Positions 24,968 to 33,444 of a stretch of DNA of 64,000 bases are shown here, one piece after another. The stretch lies in NCBI RefSeq assembly GCF_025813715.1, contig NZ_CP107532.1, forward strand, positions 3,860,001 through 3,924,000, in the 5' to 3' direction. Source of the stretch: Methylobacterium sp. FF17. GTDB lineage: Bacteria; Pseudomonadota; Alphaproteobacteria; Rhizobiales; Beijerinckiaceae. Both the position numbers and the translations under genes were made by a program. Position 1 is the first letter of the stretch. Each line of letters begins with the position of its first letter. A model generated the notes under the pieces. That model ran no database searches. It worked only from the letters and a program-made list of their open reading frames with translations, and was not told the DNA's origin.

Positions 24968-26278
24968 TCAGGCCAGCGGCGTCGCCAGCACCTTGTCGAT
25001 GCGCCGGCCGTCCATGTCGACCACCTCGAAGCGCCAGCCGTGGGATTCGAAGTGGTCGCCCGTGGCCGGGATGCGGCCGAGGCGGAAGATCACGAAGCCC
25101 GCGAGCGTGGTGAAGTCGTCGGTATCGGGCCGTTCGGCGAAGGCGAGGCGGTCGAAGGCCTGCGAGGCCGGCATCATGCCGTCGATGAGCAGGGAGCCGT
25201 CCTCGCGCTCCACCACGTTGGGCTCGTCGCCCACCTCCGGGATGTTGCCGGCGATCGCCTCGAGCAGGTCGGTCTGGGTGACGATGCCCTCCAGGCTGCC
25301 GTACTCGTCCACCACCAGCGCCATCCGCACGGGCTTCGCCTGGAAGGTCTCCAGCACCGCCAGGATCGACATGCTCTCGTGCACCACGATCGGCGGCTGC
25401 GTCACGGCGAGGACGTCCGCGCTCTTGCCGTCGAGGAACTGGTTCAGCAGATCCTGCTTGCGCACCACGCCGACGATCTCGTCGACCTCGCTTCGGCTGA
25501 CGACGAGCTGGGCGTGGTCGCACTCGCGCACCGTGCGCAGCATCGCTTCGCGCTCCTCGTCGGCATCCACCCACTCGACCTCGTGGCGCGGGGTCATGAT
25601 ATCGCGCACCCGACGCTCGCTGATCGAGAAGATGCGCTGCACCGCCTCCTGCTGCGCCTCGCGGATCAGCCCGGCCTCCTGGCTCGCCTGGACCAGCAGG
25701 TTGAGTTCGGCGGTGGAGTGCAGGGCACCCTCGCCATGGCCCGCCTGCAGGCCGAACAGGCGCAGCACCGCGTTGCCGAGCCCGTTCAGGAACAGGATGG
25801 CGGGGCGGAACACGAACAGGAACACGCCGAGCGGCCGGACCACGGCCAGCGCCGTGCGTTCGCTGCGCTGGAGCGCGAGGCTCTTCGGGGCCAGCTCGCC
25901 GAGCACGATGTGCATCGAGGTGATGATGACGAAGGAGATCACCACCGCGATGGTGTGGGCGGCGGTGGTGCCCACGGGCTCCGGCAGGAAGCCGAGCGCC
26001 GGCACGATGAGGTGCGCCAGCGCCGGCTCGCCGACCCAGCCCAGCGCCAGGGACGAGATGGTGATGCCGAGCTGCGTCGCGGCGAGGTAGGCGTCGAGCT
26101 GGTCGGTGGCGCGCTGGAGCGGCTGGGCGTTGGTCCGGCGCTCGGAGACGAGTTCGGCGACGCGGCTCTTGCGCACCGAGACCATGGCGAACTCGGCGGC
26201 CACGAAGAAACCATTGGCGAGCACGAGGGCGAAGACGGCAGCGAGGCCTAAGCCGGTTGCCCATGCGTCGTCGAAAAT
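24968..26278 (-). CDS. CNNM/CorC-type membrane protein (DUF21-CBS-CorC), apparent ATT start
   Basis: A hemolysin-C-family protein linked to Mg2+/Co2+ homeostasis or efflux. It has a DUF21 membrane domain with LANGFFVAAEFAMVSVRKSRV and HIVLGELAPKSLALQ, a CBS pair (about residues 225-355, counting from the longer start: RRVRDIMTPRHEVEW, VVDEYGSLEGIVT) and a C-terminal CorC_HlyC domain. The first conventional start in frame is GTG at 26224, but it truncates the first membrane helix and has no RBS. Upstream the frame stays open for 23 codons to a TGA, and AGGGGAG is followed 6 nt later by ATT (26276-26278). ATT is therefore the probable start (436 aa), unless a base has been miscalled. Confidence 0.85.
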   Translation of the reverse strand: MFDDAWATGLGLAAVFALVLANGFFVAAEFAMVSVRKSRVAELVSERRTNAQPLQRATDQLDAYLAATQLGITISSLALGWVGEPALAHLIVPALGFLPEPVGTTAAHTIAVVISFVIITSMHIVLGELAPKSLALQRSERTALAVVRPLGVFLFVFRPAILFLNGLGNAVLRLFGLQAGHGEGALHSTAELNLLVQASQEAGLIREAQQEAVQRIFSISERRVRDIMTPRHEVEWVDADEEREAMLRTVRECDHAQLVVSRSEVDEIVGVVRKQDLLNQFLDGKSADVLAVTQPPIVVHESMSILAVLETFQAKPVRMALVVDEYGSLEGIVTQTDLLEAIAGNIPEVGDEPNVVEREDGSLLIDGMMPASQAFDRLAFAERPDTDDFTTLAGFVIFRLGRIPATGDHFESHGWRFEVVDMDGRRIDKVLATPLA

Positions 26279-26349
26279 CGTCGTCTCCCCTGGTCAGCGG
26301 CGAATCTCTAACAGCTACGCCGGGTACGAGCCACAGCGTTCCCTGCAAA

Positions 26350-26413
26350 GCCCCGGGAAAGCCTGGCCCCGGGAAAGCCTGGCCCCGGGAAAGCTTAGCC
26401 CGGTGAAAGCCTG
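26350..26413. repeat. 16-bp tandem repeat, four copies
   Basis: Unit gccccgggaaagcctg at 26350, 26366, 26382 (ending ctta) and 26398 (gcccggtgaaagcctg). Located between the CorC-like gene and the glycan cluster. Exact copies 1 and 2, degenerating copies 3 and 4. Confidence 0.85.
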
Positions 26414-26566
26414 GCCGCTTCGGCCCCCCGGCCGCGATGCGGGGCGCCGAAGCCGCCGTCCACGCAACAGTGGATCTTCGCAAGGAACAAAGCTGACAAC
26501 TCACGGTTCTCGCGTCTGACAGGCATCTTGTCTGCGGACTTGGGACTTAGTCCCAGCAAAATCGGT

Positions 26567-26608
26567 GCATTAACACAAGACATTCGCACCGTTAGCGAAT
26601 GTTAATGC
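26567..26608 (+). promoter_or_regulatory. Nested inverted repeat upstream of the glycan/inositol cluster
   Basis: Outer arms gcattaa (26567-26573) and ttaatgc (26602-26608) enclose inner arms cattcgc (26581-26587) and gcgaatg (26595-26601). The element ends 31 nt before the GTG start of the first epimerase and is AT-richer than its surroundings. A further perfect hairpin tgggac-tta-gtccca lies at 26541-26555. It is a good candidate operator or leader structure controlling the 13-kb operon. The rest of the gap 26279-26639 contains only the 16-bp repeat. Confidence 0.5.
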
Positions 26609-26639
26609 TTCGATTCCTAGCGCAGGGCATCGTGGTTTC

Positions 26640-27752
26640 GTGCAAGAAACGATTCTGATCACCGGCGGAGCCGGATTCATCGGTCGCCACCTCGCAGGAG
26701 CGCTCCTCCGCCGGGGTTATCGCGTCCGGGTCCTCGACAGCCTGATCGAGCAGGTCCACGGGCGGACGACCACCGCCGACGGCCTTCCCGACGGGGTCGA
26801 GTTCCTCAACGGCGACGTGCGCGATCCGCAGGCGGTGGCCCAGGCCCTGAAGGGCGTCGACCGGGTGGTGCATCTCGCCGCCGAGGTCGGGGTCGGCCAG
26901 AGCATGTACGCCGTGGAGCGCTACGTCTCGGTCAACGACGGCGGCACCGCCGTGCTGTTCGAGGGGCTGATCGCGAATCCGGTGAAGCGCGTGGTGGTCG
27001 CCTCCTCGATGAGCGTCTACGGCGAGGGTCTCTACCGGACCCGGGACGGCGAACTTGTGGAGGACGCCGTGCGGCGGCCGCGCCGGGCCGGCGAGCCCTG
27101 GGATCCCCTCGATGCGCAGGGGCGCCCCCTGATCCCGGCGCCGACGCCGGAGACGAAGCTGCCCGCGCTGGCCTCCGTCTACGCGCTGACGAAGTACATG
27201 CAGGAGCGCCTCACCCTGACCCTGGCGCCCGCCTACGGCATGGAGGGCGTCGCCCTGCGCCTCTGGAACGCCTACGGGCCGGGCCAGGCCCTGTCGAACC
27301 CCTATACGGGCGTGCTGGCGATCTTCGCCGCGCGCATCCACAACGGCCAGCCGCCGATGATCTTCGAGGACGGCGAGCAGCGCCGGGACTTCGTCCACGT
27401 GGAGGACGTCGCCCGCGCCTTCGTGCTGGCGCTCGAGCACCCGGCGGCGGCGGGGCAGGTCTATAACGTCGGCAGCGGCGTCGATCGCTCGGTGCGCGAG
27501 GTCGCCGCCCTGCTCGCCGAGGCCATGGGCCGCCCCGACATCGTCCCGCAGGTCACCGGGCAGGCGCGCTCCGGCGACATCCGCCACTGCATCGCGGATA
27601 TCGGCCGCATCGGGCGCGAGCTCGGCTACCGGCCGCAGCGCGACTTCAGCGAGGGCCTGGCCGAACTCGCCGCCTGGGTCGCCCGGCAGCAGGCGGTCGA
27701 CCGGGTCGCCGAGGCGCGGCGCGAACTCGAAGCGCGGGGCCTCGTGGCGTGA
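26640..27752 (+). CDS. NAD-dependent sugar-nucleotide epimerase/dehydratase
   Basis: A 370-aa extended short-chain dehydrogenase of the GalE/WcaG type. The Rossmann motif GGAGFIG is at residues about 9-15, the catalytic serine in ASSMSVYGEG and the Tyr-x3-Lys pair in SVYALTKYMQE; a long insert (VRRPRRAGEPWDPL) precedes the latter. It should act on a nucleoside-diphospho-sugar, probably as a 4-epimerase or dehydratase. It starts with GTG at 26640 and ends GTGA, overlapping the next gene by 4 nt. It is the first gene of a twelve-gene co-directional operon for a glycan product. Confidence 0.88.
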   Translation: MQETILITGGAGFIGRHLAGALLRRGYRVRVLDSLIEQVHGRTTTADGLPDGVEFLNGDVRDPQAVAQALKGVDRVVHLAAEVGVGQSMYAVERYVSVNDGGTAVLFEGLIANPVKRVVVASSMSVYGEGLYRTRDGELVEDAVRRPRRAGEPWDPLDAQGRPLIPAPTPETKLPALASVYALTKYMQERLTLTLAPAYGMEGVALRLWNAYGPGQALSNPYTGVLAIFAARIHNGQPPMIFEDGEQRRDFVHVEDVARAFVLALEHPAAAGQVYNVGSGVDRSVREVAALLAEAMGRPDIVPQVTGQARSGDIRHCIADIGRIGRELGYRPQRDFSEGLAELAAWVARQQAVDRVAEARRELEARGLVA

Positions 27753-28813
27753 CGGACCAGACCGTCCTCATCACCGGCGGCGCCGGGTTCGTCGGCGCCA
27801 ACCTCGCCGATGCGCTCGCGACCGCCGGGCATTCCGTCATCGTCTACGACGCCCTCGTCCGCCCGGGGGTGGCCCGCAACCTCGACTGGCTCCGGGCCCG
27901 CCACCCCGCCCGCATCCAGGCCGTCGTCGCCGACATCCGCGACGGGGCGACCCTCGCCCACGCGGTGGCGGAGTCCGATGCGGTCTTCCACTTCGCCGCC
28001 CAGGTGGCGGTGACCACCAGCCTCACCGACCCGCGCACCGACGCGGAGGTGAACCTCGTCGGCACCCTCAACCTGCTGGAGGCGGTCCGCGCGCAGGCGC
28101 GCCGGATCCCGGTGCTCTTCGCCTCCACCAACAAGGTCTACGGCGACCTGCCCGACATCGCGCTGGAGCGCGCGGGCGACGCCTACCGGCCCGCCGACGC
28201 GGGGATCCGGGCGCGGGGCATCGGCGAGGACCGGCCCCTCGACTTCCACACGCCCTACGGCTGCTCGAAGGGGGCGGCGGACCAGTACGTGCTCGATTAC
28301 GCCCGCAGCTTCGGGCTGCCGGCGGCGGTCTTCCGCATGAGCTGCATCTACGGTCCCCGCCAGATGGGCACCGAGGACCAGGGCTGGGTCGCGCATTTCC
28401 TCATCCGCGCCCTGCGCGGCGAAGCCGTCACCCTCTACGGCGACGGGGCCCAGGTCCGGGACATCCTCCACGTGCGCGACGCGGTGGCGGCCTATCGCGC
28501 GGCCTGGGCGCGGATCGACGAGATCCAGGGCCGCGCGTTCAACCTCGGCGGCGGCCCGGAGAACGCGGTGAGCCTGCTCCAGATCCTCGATCACGTCGCC
28601 GCGCTCACCGGACGGCCGGTGGCGCGCGTGATGCGGGACTGGCGGCCCGGCGACCAGCGCTACTACGTCTCCGACACCCGCGCGATCGGCGAGGCGCTGG
28701 GCCTCGCCCCCGCGACGGCGTGGCGGGAGGGCGTGGCGAACCTCGCCGAGTGGCTCATGACCGAGGGGAGCACGGCTCCGCAGCCCGTCGGCTTCGCGGG
28801 AGCCGCCGAATGA
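27749..28813 (+). CDS. CDP-paratose 2-epimerase-like sugar epimerase
   Basis: A 354-aa extended SDR enzyme. It has GGAGFVGANLADAL (NAD site), FASTNKVYGDLPD, catalytic YGCSK, and SCIYGPRQMGTEDQGWVA, a block very close to the one of CDP-paratose/CDP-tyvelose 2-epimerases (RfbE), so a C2-epimerisation of a CDP- or UDP-sugar is a good hypothesis. GTG start overlaps the preceding stop (GTGA) and the gene ends in ATGA with the radical SAM gene. The operon has no dedicated CDP-hexose synthesis genes in the window, so the actual nucleotide sugar is open. Confidence 0.85.
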   Translation: MTDQTVLITGGAGFVGANLADALATAGHSVIVYDALVRPGVARNLDWLRARHPARIQAVVADIRDGATLAHAVAESDAVFHFAAQVAVTTSLTDPRTDAEVNLVGTLNLLEAVRAQARRIPVLFASTNKVYGDLPDIALERAGDAYRPADAGIRARGIGEDRPLDFHTPYGCSKGAADQYVLDYARSFGLPAAVFRMSCIYGPRQMGTEDQGWVAHFLIRALRGEAVTLYGDGAQVRDILHVRDAVAAYRAAWARIDEIQGRAFNLGGGPENAVSLLQILDHVAALTGRPVARVMRDWRPGDQRYYVSDTRAIGEALGLAPATAWREGVANLAEWLMTEGSTAPQPVGFAGAAE

Positions 28814-30117
28814 GGGTCGCCCTCGTCAACCCGCCCTGGGACTACCGCAACAGCATCTATTTCGGGTGCCGCGCCCCGCACCTGCCCCTGGAACTCGCCT
28901 ACGCCGCCGCCCTGCTGGAGGCGCGCGGCCACGAGACGCTCCTCGTCGACGCCCATCTCGACGGCTGGAGCGCGGCCCAGGCGGCGGATGCGGTCGCGGC
29001 GTTCGGGCCCGCCATGACCGTGGTGACGACCGCGCCCACCTACCTGTTCTGGCGCTGCGCCCCGCCGGAACTGCGGGTGCCGCGCGGCTTCCTCGACGCC
29101 CTGGCGGGGCGGGGCGGCCGCACCGTCGCGGTCGGGCCGCACGGCTCGGCGACGCCGGGGCCGACCCTCGACAAGCTCGGCTGCGACCTCGTCGTGCGCG
29201 GCGAGTGCGAGGAGATCGTGGCCCGCCTCGCCGAGACGGGATTCGGCGCCGCTGATTCCCGCGACGGGGTGCCGGCGCTCGCCTTCCGGCGGGACGGCGC
29301 CCTCGTGGTCACGGGCAGCCCCCATGCGGGCCGCTTCACCGACCTCGCGCCGCTGCGCTGGCCTGACCGCTGGATCGCCCGCCACACCCACCATCACCAC
29401 CGCTTCGACGCCGCCCCGGACGGGCCGGGCGCCGAGGTCGAGGCCTCGCGCGGCTGCCCCTACACCTGCAGCTTCTGCGCGAAGATCGATTTTCGCGATG
29501 CCTACCGGCGCCGCGACCTCGATCTCGTCCTCGCCGAGATCGACGGGCTGATCGCCCAGGGCGTGACCTACCTCTACTTCATCGACGAGATCTTCCTGCC
29601 GCAGAAGCCCCTGCTGGAGGCCCTGGCCACCCGCGACGTGCGCTTCGGCATCCAGACCCGGATCGACCTCTGGAAGCCCGACCTCCTCGACCTGCTCGGG
29701 GCGGCGGGCTGCGTCTCCATCGAGGCCGGCATCGAGAGTCTGACGGAGGCCGGGCGCGCCGCCCTCGACAAGAAGTGCCGGGCCACCACCGACGAACTCG
29801 CCGAACGCCTGATCCATGCCCGCCGCAGCGTCCCCTTCGTCCAGGCCAACCTGATCGCGGTGGCGGGCGACGATCCGGACAGCGTCGCGGCCTGGCGCGA
29901 CCGCCTGCGCCGGGACGGCGTCTGGGCCAACGACCCCGTGCCCCTCTACCCCTATCCGAGCTCACCCGATTACCGCCGCCTCTGGGGCGAGCCGGACGAC
30001 GAGGCCTGGGAGCGCGCCCACGCCCATTACCTCGGACAGTTCGACCGGTTCAGCGACATCCAGGAGGAGCGCCCGCTGCCGCTCCGGGAACTGGAGGCCG
30101 CATGCGGCTGCCGGTGA
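28810..30117 (+). CDS. B12-binding radical SAM enzyme of the glycan cluster
   Basis: A 435-aa protein with an N-terminal cobalamin-binding domain and a radical SAM barrel. The B12 signature DxHxxG is present as D47-A-H49-L-D-G52. The iron-sulfur motif CxxxCxxC is C216, C220, C223 (CPYTCSFC), preceded by EASRG. Class B enzymes of this build usually methylate unactivated carbon or phosphinate centres, or rearrange carbon skeletons. In this operon a C-methylation of a sugar or cyclitol is the natural guess. I recall TIGRFAM models for a Ramlibacter tataouinensis cassette (Rta_068xx/069xx) containing such a B12/rSAM protein with oligosaccharide genes; this should be checked. Start overlaps the previous gene (ATGA). 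Confidence 0.88.
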   Translation: MRVALVNPPWDYRNSIYFGCRAPHLPLELAYAAALLEARGHETLLVDAHLDGWSAAQAADAVAAFGPAMTVVTTAPTYLFWRCAPPELRVPRGFLDALAGRGGRTVAVGPHGSATPGPTLDKLGCDLVVRGECEEIVARLAETGFGAADSRDGVPALAFRRDGALVVTGSPHAGRFTDLAPLRWPDRWIARHTHHHHRFDAAPDGPGAEVEASRGCPYTCSFCAKIDFRDAYRRRDLDLVLAEIDGLIAQGVTYLYFIDEIFLPQKPLLEALATRDVRFGIQTRIDLWKPDLLDLLGAAGCVSIEAGIESLTEAGRAALDKKCRATTDELAERLIHARRSVPFVQANLIAVAGDDPDSVAAWRDRLRRDGVWANDPVPLYPYPSSPDYRRLWGEPDDEAWERAHAHYLGQFDRFSDIQEERPLPLRELEAACGCR

Positions 30118-31232
30118 GGGACCATCCGCACGTGCTGATGACGGCCGACGCCCTCGGTGGGGTCTGGCAGTACAGCCTCGACCTCGGCGAGGGCCTGGTC
30201 CGGCGGGGGCTGCGCGTCACCGTCGCGATCCTCGGACCCGCCCCGGGTCCCGAGCGCATCGCCGCCGCCGAGGCCGCCACCGGATGCCGCATCGTCGCCA
30301 CGGGCCTCGCCCTCGACTGGATGGCGAAGGGGCCGGCGGAGGTGCGCGCCGCCGGGGCCGCCCTGGCGCGCCTCGCCACGAGCCTGCACGCCGACATCGT
30401 CCACCTGCATGCCCCGGCGCTGGCCGGGGCGGAATATCCGGTGCCGGTGGTGGCGGTCTGCCATTCCTGCGTCGGCACCTGGTGGGAAGCCCTGGAGACC
30501 GGCCCGCTCCCCGCCGACCTCGCCTGGCGCCGCGACCTCGCCGCCGAGGGCTGCGCCCGGGTCGATGCCCTGCTCGCGCCGACGCACGCCTTCGCGGCGG
30601 CCACCCAGGCCGTCTACGGCCTCGCCGCGCGGCCCGTGGTGGTGCGCAACGGACGCCGGGCGCCGGCCCCGCCGGCCGATCCGGCCCCGCCCGCGCCCTA
30701 CGTCTTCACCGCCGGCCGGCTCTGGGACCGGGCCAAGAACGCCGCCGCCCTCGACCGCGTGGCCGCCCGCCTCGACTGGCCGCTGCGCGCCGCCGGACCC
30801 ATGGCGGGGCCCGGCAACGAGCGCGTGCGGGCGCCCCATCTCGACGGCCTCGGGCGCCTCGACGACCGGGGCATCGCCGCGCATCTCGGCCGGCGCCCGG
30901 TCTTCCTCTCGCTCGCCCGCTACGAGCCGTTCGGCCTCGCCGTGCTGGAGGCGGCGAGCGCCGGCTGCGCCCTCGTGCTCTCCGACCTCGCGAGCTTTCG
31001 CGAATTGTGGGACGGCGCCGCCCTGTTCGTGGACCCCGAGGACGCCGATGGGGCCGTCGCGGCGATCCGCACGCTCGCCGACGACCCCGCCGAGCGGGCG
31101 CGCCGGGGCGGCGCCGCGCAGGCCCGCGCCGGCCGCTACGGCGTCGAGGCGATGACCGGCGGCGTGCTCGGGATCTTCCGCGCCTGCTGGGCCGGCACCT
31201 CGGTGCGCTCCCTCGGGGGGGCCGCCGCGTGA
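30102..31232 (+). CDS. GT4-type glycosyltransferase
   Basis: A 376-aa GT-B glycosyltransferase. The N-terminal domain opens with HVLMTADALGGVWQYSLDLGEGL and has HADIVHLHAP; the C-terminal nucleotide-sugar site has FTAGRLWDRAKN and the E-x7-E motif in YEPFGLAVLEAASAG. It would transfer a sugar from a nucleotide donor to the growing product at the cytoplasmic side. The ATG at 30102 overlaps the radical SAM gene by 16 nt and the stop overlaps the next GTG (GTGA). It is the only classical GT4 enzyme among the four transferases in the cluster. Confidence 0.87.
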   Translation: MRLPVRDHPHVLMTADALGGVWQYSLDLGEGLVRRGLRVTVAILGPAPGPERIAAAEAATGCRIVATGLALDWMAKGPAEVRAAGAALARLATSLHADIVHLHAPALAGAEYPVPVVAVCHSCVGTWWEALETGPLPADLAWRRDLAAEGCARVDALLAPTHAFAAATQAVYGLAARPVVVRNGRRAPAPPADPAPPAPYVFTAGRLWDRAKNAAALDRVAARLDWPLRAAGPMAGPGNERVRAPHLDGLGRLDDRGIAAHLGRRPVFLSLARYEPFGLAVLEAASAGCALVLSDLASFRELWDGAALFVDPEDADGAVAAIRTLADDPAERARRGGAAQARAGRYGVEAMTGGVLGIFRACWAGTSVRSLGGAAA

Positions 31233-32341
31233 GGATCGCCTACTTCACCCATTCCCTGGCCTCCTGCTGGAACCACGGCAACGCGCATTTCCTGCGCGGC
31301 GTCCTGCGCGACCTCATCGCCCGGGGCCATGCCGTCTCGGCCTACGAGCCGGAGGGCGCCTGGAGCCTCGCGAACCTGATCCGGGACCACGGCGAGGCCG
31401 GGCTCGAGGCCTATCGCGCCGCCTATCCGGACCTCGCCTCCGAAACCTACACCGACATCGAGGCGGTGGCGGACCGGGTCGCCGGGGCCGATCTCGTCCT
31501 CGTCCACGAGTGGAACGACCCCGCCCTCGCCGCCGCCCTCGGCGCCCGGCGCAAAGCGGGCGCGCGCCACACCCTCCTGTTCCACGACACCCACCACCGC
31601 GCCGTCAGCGCCCCCGACGAGATGCGCCGCTTCGACCTCTCCGGCTTCGACGGGATCCTGGCCTTCGGCGAGACCCTGGCGGCGGTCTACCGCGACTGGG
31701 GCTGGGGCCGGCGCGTCTTCGTCTGGCACGAGGCCGCCGACACGCGCCTGTTCCGCCCGCCGGCCGTCGAGGGTGCGCGGTCCGGCCTGGTCTGGATCGG
31801 CAACTGGGGCGACGACGAGCGCGGCGCCGAACTCGAGACCTTCCTGTTCGCGCCGGCCCGGGCCGCCGGGCTCGGCCTCGACATCTACGGCGTGCGGTAT
31901 CCCGAGGCGGCGTTGCGGACGCTGCAACATTACGGCGCGCGATATTGCGGATGGTTGCCGAATGCAGCCGCGCCGGGCGTCTTCGCGCAGCATGATGCAA
32001 CGGTCCACGTGCCGCGCCGCTTCTACGCGCGGCACCTGCCGGGCATTCCCACCATCCGCGTCTTCGAGGCGCTGGCCTGCGGGATCCCCCTCGCCAGCGC
32101 CCCCTGGGATGACACGGAAGGGCTCTTCCGGCCCGGAACCGATTATCTCGTCGCCCGGAACGGAGCCGAAATGGAGCGCCATCTCGTCGCGCTCCGGGAC
32201 GATTCCGACCTGCGCGCGAGCCTGCGTCGCGAAGGTCTCGCCACCATCGCGGCCCGCCACACCTGCGCGCATCGGACGGACGAACTGTTGTCGATCGTCG
32301 CGGCGCTCCGCGCTCCCGAACACCTGGAGAGAACCGCATGA
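31229..32341 (+). CDS. CgeB-like glycosyltransferase 1
   Basis: A 370-aa protein beginning (V)RIAYFTHSLASCWNHGNAHF, with a C-terminal half of the Glyco_trans_1_2/CgeB type: GIPTIRVFEALACGIPL followed by W-D-D-T-E-G-L-F. It is related to, but clearly distinct from, the next two genes, which share the same opening pattern (GSSLLSSYWNGAATYYRG and [17 protein letters not shown]). CgeB-like proteins glycosylate spore-coat or flagellar components and many secondary metabolites. The donor and acceptor are unknown. GTG start; 4-nt overlaps at both ends place it firmly in the operon. Confidence 0.82.
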   Translation: MRIAYFTHSLASCWNHGNAHFLRGVLRDLIARGHAVSAYEPEGAWSLANLIRDHGEAGLEAYRAAYPDLASETYTDIEAVADRVAGADLVLVHEWNDPALAAALGARRKAGARHTLLFHDTHHRAVSAPDEMRRFDLSGFDGILAFGETLAAVYRDWGWGRRVFVWHEAADTRLFRPPAVEGARSGLVWIGNWGDDERGAELETFLFAPARAAGLGLDIYGVRYPEAALRTLQHYGARYCGWLPNAAAPGVFAQHDATVHVPRRFYARHLPGIPTIRVFEALACGIPLASAPWDDTEGLFRPGTDYLVARNGAEMERHLVALRDDSDLRASLRREGLATIAARHTCAHRTDELLSIVAALRAPEHLERTA

Positions 32342-33444
32342 AGATCGCCTTCTACGGCTCCAGTCTTCTGTCGTCCTACTGGAACGGGGCCGCCACCTAC
32401 TATCGTGGCCTGCTCAGCGACCTTGCGGGGCGCGGCCACACGATCACCTTCTACGAGCCGGATGCCTTCGACCGCCAGCAGCACCGCGACATCGACCCGC
32501 CGCCCTACGCCGCCGTGAAGGTCTACCCCGCCACCCCGGAGGCCCTGCGCGCCGTGGTGGCGGAGGCCGCGGAGGCCGACGTCGTGGTGAAGGCCAGCGG
32601 CGTCGGGATCTTCGACGACGAACTCCTGGAGGGCGTGCTCGCCGCCGCGCGCCCCGACGCGATCCGGATCTTCTGGGACGTCGACGCCCCCGCAACCCTC
32701 TCGGAAATCAAGGAAAATCCCGGTCATGCGCTGCACCGCGCACTGCCCGCCCTCGACCTCGTCCTGACCTATGGCGGCGGCCCGCCGGTCATCGCCGCCT
32801 ACGAGGGCTTCGGCGCCTGCCGCTGCATTCCGATCTACAACGCCCTCGATCCGGCGACCCACCACCCGGTCCCGCCCGAGCCGCGCTTCACCGCCGACCT
32901 CGCCTTCCTGGGCAACCGCCTGCCGGACCGGGAAGCCCGCGTCGAGGCGTTCTTCCTCGACGCCGCCGCGCGCCTGCCCGAGCGCCGCTTCCTCCTCGGC
33001 GGCAGCGGCTGGGAAGGCCGGAGCCTGCCCGCCAACGTGCATCACCTCGGCCACGTCTACACACGCGAGCACAACGCCTTCAACACCACGCCACTGGCCG
33101 TGCTCAACATCGCCCGCGACAGCATGGCGGCCGTGGGCTTCTCGCCGGCCACCCGCGTCTTCGAGGCGGCGGGCGCCGGCGCCTGCCTCATCACCGATGC
33201 CTGGGAGGGCATCGAGCTGTTCCTGGAGCCCGGTACGGAGGTCCTGGTCGCCCGCGACGGACGCGAGGTCGCCGAACACGTCGCCGCCCTGACGCCCGAG
33301 CGGGCCCGTGCCATCGGCACGGCGGCGCGGGCCCGCATCACCGCGGAGCACACCTATGCCCGGCGCGGCGCCGAGGTCGACGCGATCCTGCGGGCGGAAG
33401 CCCGGCGCAAGGGCACCCTCGCGCCTGCGCGGAGCGTCGCGTGA
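32338..33444 (+). CDS. CgeB-like glycosyltransferase 2
   Basis: A 368-aa paralogue of the flanking transferases. Landmarks are MKIAFYGSSLLSSYWNGAAT, IFWDVDAPATL (acceptor side), LVLTYGGGPPVI, a DLAFLGNRLPDRE linker strand, LGGSGW, and the C-terminal GFSPATRVFEAAGAGACLITD with the acidic residue of the donor site. The IFWDVDxPxTL block is shared with the following gene ([11 protein letters not shown]), suggesting both bind similar acceptors. ATG overlaps the previous stop (ATGA), and the gene ends in GTGA with the next. Confidence 0.84.
   Translation: MKIAFYGSSLLSSYWNGAATYYRGLLSDLAGRGHTITFYEPDAFDRQQHRDIDPPPYAAVKVYPATPEALRAVVAEAAEADVVVKASGVGIFDDELLEGVLAAARPDAIRIFWDVDAPATLSEIKENPGHALHRALPALDLVLTYGGGPPVIAAYEGFGACRCIPIYNALDPATHHPVPPEPRFTADLAFLGNRLPDREARVEAFFLDAAARLPERRFLLGGSGWEGRSLPANVHHLGHVYTREHNAFNTTPLAVLNIARDSMAAVGFSPATRVFEAAGAGACLITDAWEGIELFLEPGTEVLVARDGREVAEHVAALTPERARAIGTAARARITAEHTYARRGAEVDAILRAEARRKGTLAPARSVA

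Noticed and set aside
23592..26413. CRISPR-like array
   Set aside because: The repeats are contiguous 16- and 18-bp units without spacers and there is no cas gene nearby.
23712..26504. 930-aa minus-strand frame across the MFS and CorC-like genes
   Set aside because: It crosses two well-supported genes of opposite direction and lacks any recognisable domain.
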